A model generated the notes under the pieces. That model saw nothing but the letters and a program-made list of their open reading frames with translations, had not been told where the DNA came from and ran no database searches. A stretch of 64,000 nucleotides of DNA from Tessaracoccus massiliensis. Lineage in GTDB: Bacteria; Actinomycetota; Actinomycetes; Propionibacteriales; Propionibacteriaceae. Positions 44,606-55,200 of the stretch are shown here, one piece after another; the stretch's first letter is position 1; the number at the start of each line of letters is the position of its first letter. The stretch is taken from the NCBI RefSeq assembly GCF_000826065.2, contig NZ_LN623542.1, forward strand, positions 218,715 to 282,714. Direction: 5' to 3'. Made by a program: the position numbers and the translations under genes.

Positions 44606-45007
44606 TCAACCGTGGGCCTTGACGACCTCGATGGTGCAGCGTGGGCCGGTGGATCGTGCGAGGCGCCTGTCACCGGTGAGCAGGGGCGCCTGGAGTGCTT
44701 CGGCGAGGGCAACGTACGCGGCGTCGTAGATAGTGAGGTTGTCCCGCAGTTTCCAATAGCGAACCAGCAGCGAAGTGTGCTCGACGCGCTGGAGTGGCAG
44801 CTCCTGCAGGTCGTCAAGAGCAAGCCGGACCCGGCGCGGGTCCAGGTGGCCGCCGAGGGCCAGGCCGCGCCACACCGAGGCCACTTCGAGGTCGACCAGC
44901 GCGGGTGCGGCGAGTCGTTCACCGCGCAGCCTGTCCCGCACTGTGTCACCGTCCTGGCCGTCGTCAAGCAGTGCGACGGCCAGGACGCTGGCGTCAATGA
45001 CCAGCAC
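44606..45007 (-). CDS. vapC: VapC-family PIN-domain ribonuclease toxin
   Basis: This 133-residue PIN-domain protein has the acidic metal-binding residues in MLVIDASVLAVAL (Asp), VDLEVASVWRG (Glu), NLTIYDAAYVALAEAL (Asp) and LLTGDRRLA (Asp). All four are present, so it should be active as a site-specific RNase. It overlaps the vapB gene by 14 bases. Transcription is leftward, convergent with the damaged serine hydrolase gene. Confidence 0.92.
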   Translation of the reverse strand: MLVIDASVLAVALLDDGQDGDTVRDRLRGERLAAPALVDLEVASVWRGLALGGHLDPRRVRLALDDLQELPLQRVEHTSLLVRYWKLRDNLTIYDAAYVALAEALQAPLLTGDRRLARSTGPRCTIEVVKAHG

Positions 45008-45224
45008 GGTCGGACCGCAACGCGCTCACCGCGTCGGCCAGCGGCAGCGATCCACCGGCGCGCCCGCCGGCCCTGGCCAACACCTCGTCCAACGTCGGCT
45101 GGGCGGCCTCGGCGATCAGCTTCGAGCGCAGGTACTCCTGAAGTGACTGGTGCGCCGCGCTAGCCCGCTGGCGCAGCACAGCATGCGTCTGGTCCGGCAC
45201 GTCTTTGATCTGAATATTCGGCAT
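44994..45224 (-). CDS. vapB: VapB/FitA-type antitoxin
   Basis: This 76-residue ribbon-helix-helix antitoxin has PNIQIKDVPDQTHAVLRQRA, then HQSLQEYLRSKLIAEA, with a C-terminal toxin-binding tail (TLDEVLARAGGRAGG). It is the first gene of the vapBC pair. A 25-bp palindrome covers its start codon and is the likely operator. Confidence 0.9.
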   Translation of the reverse strand: MPNIQIKDVPDQTHAVLRQRASAAHQSLQEYLRSKLIAEAAQPTLDEVLARAGGRAGGSLPLADAVSALRSDRAGH

Positions 45225-45245
45225 GGAGCCATTATGGCGCCATGC
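45221..45245. promoter_or_regulatory. Palindromic operator candidate of vapBC
   Basis: Bases 45221-45245 are palindromic around 45233: GCATGG and CCATGC at the ends, GCCAT and ATGGC inside, with one mismatched pair. The vapB start codon lies at 45224-45222 within the left arm. VapB-type antitoxins bind such sites. Confidence 0.6.
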
Positions 45246-45427
45246 ACGCCTTAATGGAAGCGAGCCACTCTAGGCAGATCAGCTCTTTTCGCCACTGAGG
45301 TATCGACTGCGGCGGAGCGTGTTGCGCAGTGGCTATTGGTAGTGGGTCCGCATCCTCAGACGTGGACCCCGTGGCGACCAGGTATCGTCAGCGGCCCGGA
45401 ATCCTTCTTCACCTGATCCGCTCAGGA

Positions 45428-46146
45428 TCAGCTTGGCAGCAGCGACGACGGTGTGCCGCTGTACGTCACGACCAACTCGTCGCGGGCGCGCGACGCCGCC
45501 ACGTACAGCAGCGAGCGTTCCCGCAGCTGCGCCTCGCTGAGCTCCTCGTCGTCATAGTCGTAGGCCTTCAACCCCATCGGCATCGAGTCCTCGCTCAGCC
45601 CCGAACAGCAGCACCCACGCGAACTCCGTGCCCTTCGCCCGGTGCATGGTCAGCGCCACCGGGTAGCCCGGCCTCACCGTCCCTGCCTCCAGGGCCCGCA
45701 CCTCGACGCCCCGCTCCCCCAGCCCGGCGACGACGCGGTCGCGGGTCACCGGTCGCGCACCAGCACCGCGACAGTCTCAGCCGCCACGTCTCCGCTACCC
45801 ACCCAGGCACCGACCAGGTCCGCCGCGAAGTCCAGCTCCGCCGTCAGTGTTGGGAACGACCGCACCTCCGGTTTGGGCCCCGTACGCGCCGACAGGTAGC
45901 CGACCATGGTCTCGGCCTCGCCGTCGGAATCGACGACCTCCTGCCCGGTCAACACCCCGACCGCCCACGCCAGGTTCTGCGCCGTGGTGCGGTAGTTGAG
46001 CTTCAGCCCCCGCGACCGCCCCTGCGTCCGGATCCCGTATGCCGAGAGCATCAGCTTCCGCCCGTAGATCCGCTGGTGGGCGTCCTCGGCGATGAAGATG
46101 TCGTTGGGCGCCTCGGCCGCCAGCGCCCTCAATTGGCTGACTTGTT
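45428..46146 (-). pseudogene. UvrD-like helicase, C-terminal remnant with two frameshifts
   Basis: The remnant encodes only the second RecA-like half of a UvrD/Rep-type helicase. It begins VSQLRALAAEAPNDIF, continues LKLNYRTTAQNLAWAV (motif IV) and VALTMHRAKGTEFAWVLLFG (motif V), and ends LLYVAASRARDELVVTYSG (motif VI). A missing base near 45748 and an extra G in a G4 run near 45596-45610 shift the frame twice. Walker A and B of domain 1 are absent. Its 5' junction overlaps the end of the 527-residue gene. A 7-bp stem (45413-45419 with 45425-45431) covers the stop codon. Confidence 0.82.
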
Positions 46147-47712
46147 CGGGACGAGGTAGTGCGGGCCGACAAGACCCAAATGAACCTTGCCGGTGACGCC
46201 CCGGGTGTCGTCGTGGAAATAGACGCGTGGGGCGAGGCTGCCACCGCCCTCAGAGATCTTAAGATGAGCGAGCATCGTGATCTCACCCGAGGGATCAACA
46301 TCGCTGTCGACCTTGAAGATCCTGGTGCGGCTGAGCTTGTCGCTGTTCTGCACGGTCTCGCTCTCGCTCATGGAGAGCTTTTTTGTGGTCGCCGGCCATC
46401 CGAGCAGCTGTCCCTCGGCGCACCACTCCCAGAAGCCCCCCTTGTTCCAGCCGTTAGCACAGTCTTCCGCGTACGCCGCGAGTGCGCGAAGACCACGCCA
46501 GGTCGTGTTGCCCCAAGCGAAGGCGTTCGGCGCCGTATCGATATCGTCGAGCTCCCGGGGCGCTGTCTCGGGCAGAGTCAGCCACTTCGACAGATATATC
46601 TGGGCCGCGAGCACGGCGTCCGACACATCTTGGACCTCATCGGGGATCGAGGCCGCCACCTCGTGCTGGGTGCCCCAAAGCATGTCGCCCAGGCCGCGTG
46701 CGATTAGCTCATCCCTGAGGCGCGCCAAATGGCCGGTGGCCTTGGCGAGTTCCTTCTCTAGTTCGCTGTGCTCGGCGAGTGCGAAGTCCCGTTCGAATTC
46801 CCACTGCTCGCGGGCTGCCGCCAAGTCTGAAGCGGGGATCATCCCATCGAGGGCATCAGCCGGTAGGCCGCTCTCGCCGAAGACCTTAAAGACGTCGGGG
46901 ATACGTCGGCGTGTTGAAAGTTGCGCGACGGAGTAGACGATGCGGTCGATCGTGGACTGGTTGGCTTCCTCCAATCGGGTGCGCCGGTAATACCTGTGCC
47001 GCCATCCGTCGGAATCAGGTGAGACGGACACGGGGGCGTAGACGCGAATGCCGCCGCCCCAGACGGCGAGCTCTCCCATCTCCTTCCTGAACGCCGTGAC
47101 CGCATCGTTGTCGAGCGTGATTACGACAGCGACGCCTTCGGTGCGCGTGGCGATTTTGTCGGCCCACCTCAGCCAGGAACCGTCGTGGTTCCCACCCGGC
47201 TCCGAGCAGACGATGACAGGGAGGGTCCGCCCGGGGGCCGCGAGGATCTCGGCCAAGATCGCTATTCCCGCTGCTGGGATCGCCTGCGGTTCATTGATGA
47301 GCGCGCTGCTGCCCAAGGTGGGTTTGTTGGATGTCTCCAGCAGCTCGCGAACGACCTTCGGGCGGCCGACTGACACTCGGAGGGTGAGGTCGTCGGATTC
47401 CATGCGGTTCTCAACGAGTGTGTGAACTCCAGACTCGTCGGCGACGACCCGGATGATGGTCGTCCAGACGGTTGCGTCTCCTGGCTTCTGGTCGCTCACC
47501 GTGACCTCGAACGCATCGGCGCTCACTGGCCGGTAGTCGACCTCACGGTGTCGGCCTTGCGAGACGTCCAGCTCGGTCTGCCCTTCGACCAGCGGTGACG
47601 GCTCCGAGGTCTCCTGGGCCCAGGCGGCGACGCAACGGCGCAGCTCGTCGATGACATCGGTCTGCCCCGATGTCGTGTCGTCGGTCCAGGTGGCGCGGTA
47701 GAGAACGCTCAC
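46129..47712 (-). CDS. Uncharacterised 527-residue defence-island protein
   Basis: I do not recognise this protein. The N-terminal ~110 residues are beta-rich. Residues ~145-240 alternate hydrophobic strands and helices (LPVIVCSEPGG; VAVVITLDNDAV; GGIRVYAPVSVS). Residues ~290-350 form a charged coiled coil (EHSELEKELAKATGHLARLR). The C-terminus, HLKISEGGGSLAPRVYFHDD then KVHLGLVGPHYLVPNKS, resembles a small-nuclease-like tail seen in other defence-island proteins; that comparison is from memory only. The GTG at 47712 overlaps the stop of the Swt1-like gene (GTGA), making it the last gene of the four-gene coupled operon. Confidence 0.72.
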   Translation of the reverse strand: MSVLYRATWTDDTTSGQTDVIDELRRCVAAWAQETSEPSPLVEGQTELDVSQGRHREVDYRPVSADAFEVTVSDQKPGDATVWTTIIRVVADESGVHTLVENRMESDDLTLRVSVGRPKVVRELLETSNKPTLGSSALINEPQAIPAAGIAILAEILAAPGRTLPVIVCSEPGGNHDGSWLRWADKIATRTEGVAVVITLDNDAVTAFRKEMGELAVWGGGIRVYAPVSVSPDSDGWRHRYYRRTRLEEANQSTIDRIVYSVAQLSTRRRIPDVFKVFGESGLPADALDGMIPASDLAAAREQWEFERDFALAEHSELEKELAKATGHLARLRDELIARGLGDMLWGTQHEVAASIPDEVQDVSDAVLAAQIYLSKWLTLPETAPRELDDIDTAPNAFAWGNTTWRGLRALAAYAEDCANGWNKGGFWEWCAEGQLLGWPATTKKLSMSESETVQNSDKLSRTRIFKVDSDVDPSGEITMLAHLKISEGGGSLAPRVYFHDDTRGVTGKVHLGLVGPHYLVPNKSAN

Positions 47713-48801
47713 AACAGATCCTTTGCTTTGGAGAGGTGGACTGCGATCTGCTTGGTGCGTCGCTTGCGGCCGAAGGTTTGGAGGATGGCGACGTCGAGGT
47801 CGTCCTCAGCGATGCCGGGGTGCTTGGCCACGATGAAGCGGGCGGCGTTGGCGATTTCAATTGGGCTGATATGGACGAACGGGCGGTCGGCAGCGCTGTC
47901 GTTGGGACGGAACTCGGCCCACGTCGCCGGGTCGATTTCGCGGGGCCAGACGAACTTGTCCTCGTCGATGAACAGGCCGGCCTGCTGGATCTGGTACGAG
48001 ATCTTCTTCTCGCGGTTGGAGCGCACGCGCTTGAGTCCGAACGATTGGGCCGTCTTGTCGGTGAGACGGCCGAGGGTGGATCGGGCCCTCGTAAGTGGCG
48101 ATCTCGACAGCCACGGCGCGGAGCTTCTCCTTGGCCACCTTCTTGGGGAGATCGTCGAGCACATCCACGCCGCCAACCTGTACGACGGACCACGCCTCGA
48201 ACTCAAGGCGCTTGTCACCGATGACACTGGGCTCTCGGATGAACACTTCGGGGTCTGGCGTGACGGACTCGGGTTTCTTCGCGGGGGCCGCTGCCGGTGC
48301 TTCCTCGACGGCAAGTGTCAAGGCGGTCTCGGCGGCAACCTGCTCTGTCACGCCCTCCTGTGTGGCCAGCGCGGCGAGTGCTTCGTGTCGGATGCGCTTC
48401 GCCTCCTCCAAGCCGTCGGCGTCGTCGAAGTGCTCCAACAACCGCACAGCGAAGTCGTTGGCGCGGAAAGCCTCGTCGACAGTGAACTCGTGCATGTGTG
48501 CCATCTGCTTGCGCACGATCCGCAGCTCGTTGCCCAGCGTGCTGACGGTCCGCTGCTTGTCGTCGAAGGGGTAGCCGAAGTCGCCCAGCTTCTCGGTGAG
48601 CATTCGTAGCTGCGCTTGGAGGTCGTAGGTCCAGTACTTATAGCCGTTGGTGAAGCCCTTCTTCTGGTCGAGGATCTCCAGCACGACTGTCCACGGGTGT
48701 CCACCCAAGTTGTCCGCCAATTTGGCCGCGATGATCGGGTCGAGGCGCTTGGCGAGGTGGTCGAGGCCCTCCTTGACCGAGAGGTTCGGCTTGAAGGTCA
48801 T
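47709..48801 (-). pseudogene. Swt1-type HEPN / DUF3320-like protein, frameshifted
   Basis: The ATG at 48801 overlaps the methyltransferase stop (TGATG). The first ~240 residues carry a Swt1-like HEPN domain (LADNLGGHPWTVVLEILDQK; LRIVRKQMAHMHEFTVDEAF with the R..H pair) and a linker. The protein then reaches KLRAVAVEIATYEGPIH and loses frame at about 48070-48085. The other frame continues naturally as GRLTDKTAQSFGLKRVRSN and QQAGLFIDEDKFVWP, the winged DUF3320-like end, to the stop at 47709. That stop overlaps the next gene's start (GTGA), so the restored ~360-residue protein is evidently the original. It is either a real loss or a sequencing error. Confidence 0.78.
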
Positions 48802-51800
48802 CAGAAGAGTCCACCTTCGTTGGTGCCTGGCAGCATGCCGTCGTCGAAGGTGAACTCGTCCTGGCCGTCAGCGGCTTTGCCTGTCGGCGGCTTGCGGAGC
48901 GCAGCGGGGACGGGCGGAAGGTCGTCGGCGGCAATGAGGGGGCCGGCGATGATCGCTTCCAGCAAAGTGACGCCTTCGGGAATGAGCGCGAGTGTCTGCT
49001 TGATCGCGGCAACGATCTCGGTGAGCTCGGCGCTCCACTCCGGGACCCAGGTAGACGGTCGGATGTGGTCGAGCGGGGAGTCGCTGGACGCGGCTCGCCC
49101 CGCGGGCTTGGACATGCGATAGCCGAGCCACTTCGGGATGACGTCCATCCCGCTGACCTCGAAGTTCCAGACGTTTGCGGGGACACCTGTCAGGACCCCG
49201 TCGGCCACCTGCAAGGTCTCGGTTGCAGGGTCGTACTTGATGTCCGCCCTCGCCTCGGGGAGGCGAGAGGGCTCGGACTTCCACCCGATCCCAGCGGTCG
49301 GGAGCTTGTCCGAGCCGAAGCGCTCACCGAAGGTCTGAAGCCAGATGAGCTTCTCGCCGTGGACAACCATGCGGACGAAGAGACCGGGGTCCAAGGTGAC
49401 AGGAACCCGCGGTCCGGGTGTCTCCAGGGCTTCGTGGAAGCGGTCGGTGTAGTCGGTGCCAGCGAGCATGCCGAAGATGTAGGCGAAGAGCTCCTCGACG
49501 GTGACCTTGATGCCGAGCTTCTCGCTCAGGACACCAAGTGCCGCCGGGTCTGCGTTAGGCGTCCCTGTGGCATCGCGGTACAGCGGGATCACATCCTTGC
49601 CGCCGAAGGAGCCGCGGAAGTGATCAAGATCCGGCACTCCGACTGACACAACTGCCGCCGGACCGCGCCCGAGCCGAAACGTCGGCTTCGTGAGCAAGAA
49701 CAGCTGCTTGCCGGAGAGCGAAGCCCAGAGCGCAGGACGCTCGAGTGCGGCTAGGCGGGGATCCTGGAACGCCCACTGGCGGTCGAAGGAGCGGTACCCG
49801 TACCGGACAATGGGCGCGCTCTTCGCATGGATGGGCTCGTCGGCCAACTTCTTCAGGCCCGCAACCTTGGTGTGGATGTTCCGGCCGGACCCCGTGACGA
49901 AGCAGCGCTCGCGGTCCGACACGTCGTCGGTGGAGATGAAGCGCTCCCAACGCTGCTTGAGCAACTCTTCCGTTGGCGCGATCGGCCACGTTCGATTGAA
50001 CTTGCATCCCGGCATCTGGAACGGGAGGAGATCGATTGTCGCGGGGTACGTCGCCCATTCGTCGCCGCCGGCGGCGGGGACAAAGGTTGCATGCCAAGCC
50101 GAGCTGGCGTCCGTGCTGCTCAGCGTGGCCTTGCCGTTGGCCAGATCGTTAAGTGCAGAGAGCTTGTAAGTGCGCGTGCCCCGGAAGCTGGAGTAGCGCA
50201 CGGGCGCGGGCGTGCTCCGGTCGCCGTTCCCGTGGCGCACGAGTGTCACGATCGCGACCGGCGATTCGATGTCGAAGACGTTCTCGTCCTTGTGAGCACC
50301 CTTGTTGTCGCCGTGGAGGTCGACGACGGTGATCTCGTCGGCTACTTCGCGGGCAAGGCGGCGCAGTCCGAGGAAGCCAGGGCCGTCGAGCCAGGAGGAC
50401 GCGGTGATCATGGAGACAACTGCAGGGCCGGTGTTCTCCTCGAAGACCTTCCAGATGGCCCAGCGCCAGAAGTAGACGTAGAGGTTGTAGACACTGGCGT
50501 GGTGACTGAAGATCGTGTGCTTCCTGGCGTCGTCGAAGATGTCGTCGAAAAGGGAACGCTCACCGATCGTCTTGTTGCCCTTGGTGACCGCAGTGATGAA
50601 GCCCCCAGTGCCCTGGCTCTCGACACGGTCATACGGCGGGTTGCCGATCAGCACGTTGTGATGCCAGTCGTACTTCACCCGGTCTGCCTGGACTCCTTCG
50701 GCACCGATGGGGTCGTCGAGGCCGCTGATGCGGGCAACACGCTTCTCGGAGAGGGTGTCGCCGAGGAAGACGGGGATGCGCTCCTGCTCGCGCAGGTCCT
50801 CAGGGAGGTCGAGCGAGACCTTCAAGTGACTCACGGCGTAGGACGCGAGTGAGATCTCCAGGGCCGAGGCATGGCTCAGTGCGGTCTTGAGCCCGACCTC
50901 GCCAGCGTTCCTCTTGGCCTGTTCGAGCCACTCGACGAGGAAGGTCCCGGTGCCGTTGGCGGGGTCGAACATCGAGACGACCGAGTCCTCGGGCAGCGCG
51001 CCCTTGGGGATCGCGATCTCAGGGTGGGCCTTGACGTACTCGCCCCAGGTCGTCGGGTCGGCGACGCCGAGCGGCAGCCCGAAGGACTTGAGCGCGTCGT
51101 CGACGGTCTTAACGATGTAGCGCACGACCGGCTTGGGCGTGTAGAAGGCGCCGAGGTCTTTGCGTTGCTCGGGATCGTATTGGGCAAGAAACTCTTCGTA
51201 GAAGTAGACGACCGGGTCGTCGCGCTGGTTGTCAGCGCCGAAGTCGGCGAGGAGCTCGTCGACGTTCGTGCTAGCAAGTTGCTCGGCCAAGTCGGCCAGA
51301 CCGAGCTCGTCGACGTCGACGATGCCGTCAGATCCCTCGCGGAACCGGGCGTAGATCGCATCAAGGAACTCGTTGTCGAACTTCATCACCGCGAGCGACT
51401 GCTCGGACTCGAACTGCTCCGGGTGCGCGATGCGTGCCGTCAGCAGGCCGTAGACCATCGTTTGGGCGTAGACGTCAGCGAAGCGCTCCGGGCTGATGTC
51501 ACCGAGAAGCTGCTCCCGAACGTCGCGATATAGGCCGCGAATCGGTCCGGTCTTGGTCTCGACCGCGAGCAGATCGGCGACCTCGTCGCGGACGTCCTGG
51601 GCCACCTCTGCCATCCGGCGGGAGAGCTGCTTCGCGCTTCTGAGGCCTTCCCGGTAACTGGCGAGAGCGCGGCTGCCCGCGCGGTCCGTGACGAGCTGGG
51701 GTGCGTCGCTGGCGGTCCAGGAGAGCTCCGGGACAGCCTTGCGAATGAGGAGGTCGAGACGCGTCTCGGTGGGCTTGTCCGACCACGACAGCACCCGCAG

Positions 51801-52244
51801 GACCCGCTTGCCCTCCTTCTCACGGAAGTTCACGACGTGGATGAACTGCTGGTCGCCGTTGGCGACGCAGAAGAAGATCAGGTCGTCAAGTGCCCACGTC
51901 GGGTGGGTGCCGCCACCCTTCCCGCGCTTGTTGCTGACGAGTCGGTGGACGAGTCGACGAACTGCGGTGATCGGCAGGTTGCGGCCGTCGAAGTTCAGGA
52001 AGAACACGCCGAAGTTCTGCTTGGCCGTCAGCGGCGGGAGCTGGCTGATGTCGATGAGCCTGGCAACCTTGGCGGGGTCGAGGTGCAGCTCCTCTGGCTT
52101 CCAGTCGATGAGGATGTCGTCGGACTGAAGAGTGGTCACGTCAGGCAACGGCCAGGAGAGGCCTTCGCGGAGGAAGTCGATGAGCGCCCAGGTGCCCTTT
52201 GGGGCATTGCGGATGAGCTCGCGGAGCTTGGCGTCGGCGACCAT
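48801..52244 (-). CDS. Type ISP-like adenine-specific DNA methyltransferase
   Basis: This 1147-residue protein is counted from the ATG at 52244, which overlaps the helicase stop (TGATG); a Met seven codons earlier is less likely. The N-terminal ~370 residues are unassigned. The gamma-type N6-adenine methylase follows: YTPKPVVRYIVKTVDDAL, motif I SMFDPANGTGTFLVEWLE and motif IV VLIGNPPYDRVES. The C-terminal ~450 residues would hold the target-recognition region (GYRSFDRQWAFQDPRL and VWNFEVSGMDVIPKWLGYRM). This resembles the methylase half of type ISP enzymes, but the nuclease-helicase part is a separate gene here. It probably marks self DNA. Confidence 0.85.
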   Translation of the reverse strand: MVADAKLRELIRNAPKGTWALIDFLREGLSWPLPDVTTLQSDDILIDWKPEELHLDPAKVARLIDISQLPPLTAKQNFGVFFLNFDGRNLPITAVRRLVHRLVSNKRGKGGGTHPTWALDDLIFFCVANGDQQFIHVVNFREKEGKRVLRVLSWSDKPTETRLDLLIRKAVPELSWTASDAPQLVTDRAGSRALASYREGLRSAKQLSRRMAEVAQDVRDEVADLLAVETKTGPIRGLYRDVREQLLGDISPERFADVYAQTMVYGLLTARIAHPEQFESEQSLAVMKFDNEFLDAIYARFREGSDGIVDVDELGLADLAEQLASTNVDELLADFGADNQRDDPVVYFYEEFLAQYDPEQRKDLGAFYTPKPVVRYIVKTVDDALKSFGLPLGVADPTTWGEYVKAHPEIAIPKGALPEDSVVSMFDPANGTGTFLVEWLEQAKRNAGEVGLKTALSHASALEISLASYAVSHLKVSLDLPEDLREQERIPVFLGDTLSEKRVARISGLDDPIGAEGVQADRVKYDWHHNVLIGNPPYDRVESQGTGGFITAVTKGNKTIGERSLFDDIFDDARKHTIFSHHASVYNLYVYFWRWAIWKVFEENTGPAVVSMITASSWLDGPGFLGLRRLAREVADEITVVDLHGDNKGAHKDENVFDIESPVAIVTLVRHGNGDRSTPAPVRYSSFRGTRTYKLSALNDLANGKATLSSTDASSAWHATFVPAAGGDEWATYPATIDLLPFQMPGCKFNRTWPIAPTEELLKQRWERFISTDDVSDRERCFVTGSGRNIHTKVAGLKKLADEPIHAKSAPIVRYGYRSFDRQWAFQDPRLAALERPALWASLSGKQLFLLTKPTFRLGRGPAAVVSVGVPDLDHFRGSFGGKDVIPLYRDATGTPNADPAALGVLSEKLGIKVTVEELFAYIFGMLAGTDYTDRFHEALETPGPRVPVTLDPGLFVRMVVHGEKLIWLQTFGERFGSDKLPTAGIGWKSEPSRLPEARADIKYDPATETLQVADGVLTGVPANVWNFEVSGMDVIPKWLGYRMSKPAGRAASSDSPLDHIRPSTWVPEWSAELTEIVAAIKQTLALIPEGVTLLEAIIAGPLIAADDLPPVPAALRKPPTGKAADGQDEFTFDDGMLPGTNEGGLF

Positions 52245-55200
52245 CACTGCACCTCGATCCAGCACAGCGTCTTGGGTGAAGGCGCGTCGAGTGGCATCTG
52301 GTTCTCCTTGCGGAGCTGTTTGGTCTCGTCGCGCTCAAACTGGCGCAGCGCAGCGTGCAGTTTCGGGCGGTTGCTGAAAGCAGAGCCAGGTGTGGTCGGC
52401 ACGGCGGCGATGGCGCCATCGATCGTGTGAAGACTGCGCTCGACATGCCCGGTCGTGCGCAGCGACCACTGGATTTCGCCCGGCTCGATGCTCCACTCGA
52501 CTTCGGCGTCGTCGGCAGCCTTGGTGAGCACTGGAATGCGGCGACAGACGAAGACTCCTGCGGGCTTGCCGTCCTTGGCAGAAGATATGCCGTCGGGGAG
52601 CCGCTCGACCAGCTCTTCAAGTCCGGGATTGTCCTTGGCCAGGGTGAGCCACTGCAGACGGAGCTCCTCAATGGGCGCGATGTCGCCGTTGTACTCGTCC
52701 TTGAAGGCTTGGAAGACCTTCACGTCGTCGTACAGGTCGAATTCGTCTATCAGTTTGCCGCCAGGGATGCCGAGGGTACTGGAGATCATCAGCGTCTTCC
52801 CGTGGACGCGGCTGTAGAGCTTGATCAGATCCTCGATCTCGGCCGGTGGAAGGAAGTTGCGGATTTGGATCTTTCCGCGTGACTTCTTCGCCGAGGGCCT
52901 CTCATTGACCAGTTCCTTCTCGATGGCCGGATTCATCCGTCGGTCTACGCGACCGATGCGCTGCATCAGACGCACGGGGTTCCAATGAAGGTCGTAGTTG
53001 ACCAACAGGGTGCCGTCCTGAAGGTTGACACCCTCGCTGAGCACATCGGTGGAGACGAGTACGCGCAAAGGGGTGAGCTTCTTGCGATCGGCTGCCGACA
53101 CCTTGTTGTAGAAGGGGGCGAACCGTTTGATCATCTCGTAGCGCGACGAGCCAGCGGTGCGTGAGCCGTCGATCCGGTCGACATCGGTGAGGCCGTCCTC
53201 TCTGAGCCTCTCTTCGAGGTAACGGGCGGTGTCGGCGAACTCAGTGAAAACGATCACCTGCTGGGTGCGGAACTCCGGAGTGAAGATCTGCGGGTCGAGC
53301 ACCTCCTCGCCCCTATTCGCCGAGGTTCTACGCCGTCCGATCAGCAGGTCTCGGAGGCGGAGGTACTTGTCGTCCACGCCGGCGCCGTCCAAGATCAGGT
53401 CCATGAAGCGCTTGAGCTGATCGAGATCGTCAAACGCGGCGTCGATCATCTCTTGGAGTTCGTAGTCGCCGCCCACGAGGTTGTAGTCCAGCTCGCTAAG
53501 TGCCTCCTCCGTAAGGTCTTCTTCGTGCCAGACCTCCTCCAAAGTGGCGCGATAACGAGCGTGGATCGCTTCCAGAGTCGTCTCGTTTACGGTGCGCCAA
53601 TCGGCCAAGCGGCTCTCCTGATCCGGGTCAATCTTGGTGTTCACGTCGAGCCAGTGCAGCACCTTGGCCGACAGATCGAGACAGGAGCCCGCGAAGGCGG
53701 CCAAGCTCGACTCGAACCGCTTGAGGAAGATCGTCCGAATCAGGGCGACGACCTGCTTCTGGCGGTTCTCAGCCTTCGTGTCGACGTCCTTCTTCGTCGA
53801 AAACGCCAACGGGTAGTACATCGGCAGGACGAACAGCGGCGTGGAGCGGCTGAACGCGTTCTGCAGCTCGGTGAAAAGAGGGGAATAGAGCATCCCGAAC
53901 TCGTATGGGACGACGCGCGGGACCTGGGTGTCGGGGAATAAAACCTCTGAGCCGCCCACCACCTTCGAGCTTTCGACGGCATACTTTCGGCTGTTCTGGT
54001 GAATGATTGACTGGAACAGCTTGTCTTTGGCCATCAAGTCTGCAATCGCCGCGGCATCCGGGACGGCGGCCTTGAAGGGCTTCTCCAGCGCGACGAAGTA
54101 CTTGCGCAGGCTGTTGATGCCGATGCTGGCGAAGTGGTCGTCCTCATCGACTCCGGTGAACAGCTCTGTCTGGTGGACAAGATCAAAGAGTGAGTTGTTG
54201 ATCGGCGTTGCGGTGAGGTTGAAGACGATCTTGCCCTGACAGATCTTCTCCATGCGCCACCATCGTGAGCCCCACGGATTCTCCTCGGTCGGCACAGTGC
54301 CGTGGTTCCGGAGGTTGTGGGCCTCGTCGATGATCACGACGTCGGCCCGCTTGGCGAAGTGCTCGATCGCCTCAGCACCGGCCTTGGTGGTGAGATCCGT
54401 GTGGGCCTTCACGATCACGTTGGAGAACTGCCCTCCGTACAGCTCGGGGAGCTTCTCCTTGATCTCCGGGTTCCACACCGCGTCCTGACCGGTCTTGGTC
54501 GCCATGATCAGCACGTTCTTGCGGTGCCGCACCGCGTAGTACTCGGTCAACATCAGCCCGACGAACGTCTTGCCGAGACCCACGCCGTCGGTCAAGAAGC
54601 CGCCGCCCCAGCGGCGCGACATCTCGACGAGCGAGTGAAACGCTTCCTGCTGGTAGGGGGCGAGCATCGGGTAGATGACCGACTCCGACTCCTCCCAAGA
54701 CCTGTCGGTGGGGTCGACGTTGGCCGTGAGCGCGTGAAGCGCCTTGGCGTAAACCTCGAACGGCGTGAACTCGCGCACGTTGTGCTCCATCACAGCGAGT
54801 AACTCCGGGTTGACCGGCGTCGCGTCGTACCAATGCTGTTCGTACCACTCCTGGAGGTCGGCAACCTCTGGCCCCTGGAACTTCACGTTGAGCTCGACGT
54901 TCTGCGTGAGCCCCGGGCGAGTGAAATTCGACGAGCCGACCAGGGCAGCTGAACCGACGACCTTCAGCTTGCTGTGGGTGATGTAGGCCTTGGCGTGGAA
55001 CTTCTTCGGCTTGTAGACGCGGATCTCGATCTTGCTGGTGCGGATGCCGTCGACCACGGCTTCGACTCCAGTCAGGAACGCGTCGCCGGTTTGGCGTTCA
55101 ACGACGATCGAGGTGTCCAAGGCGGCGGCGATGGCGTCGGCCGTGGTGCGGCTCGTTTCGCCACCGATCAGGAGACGAATCTTGTCAACCTTCTGCCACG

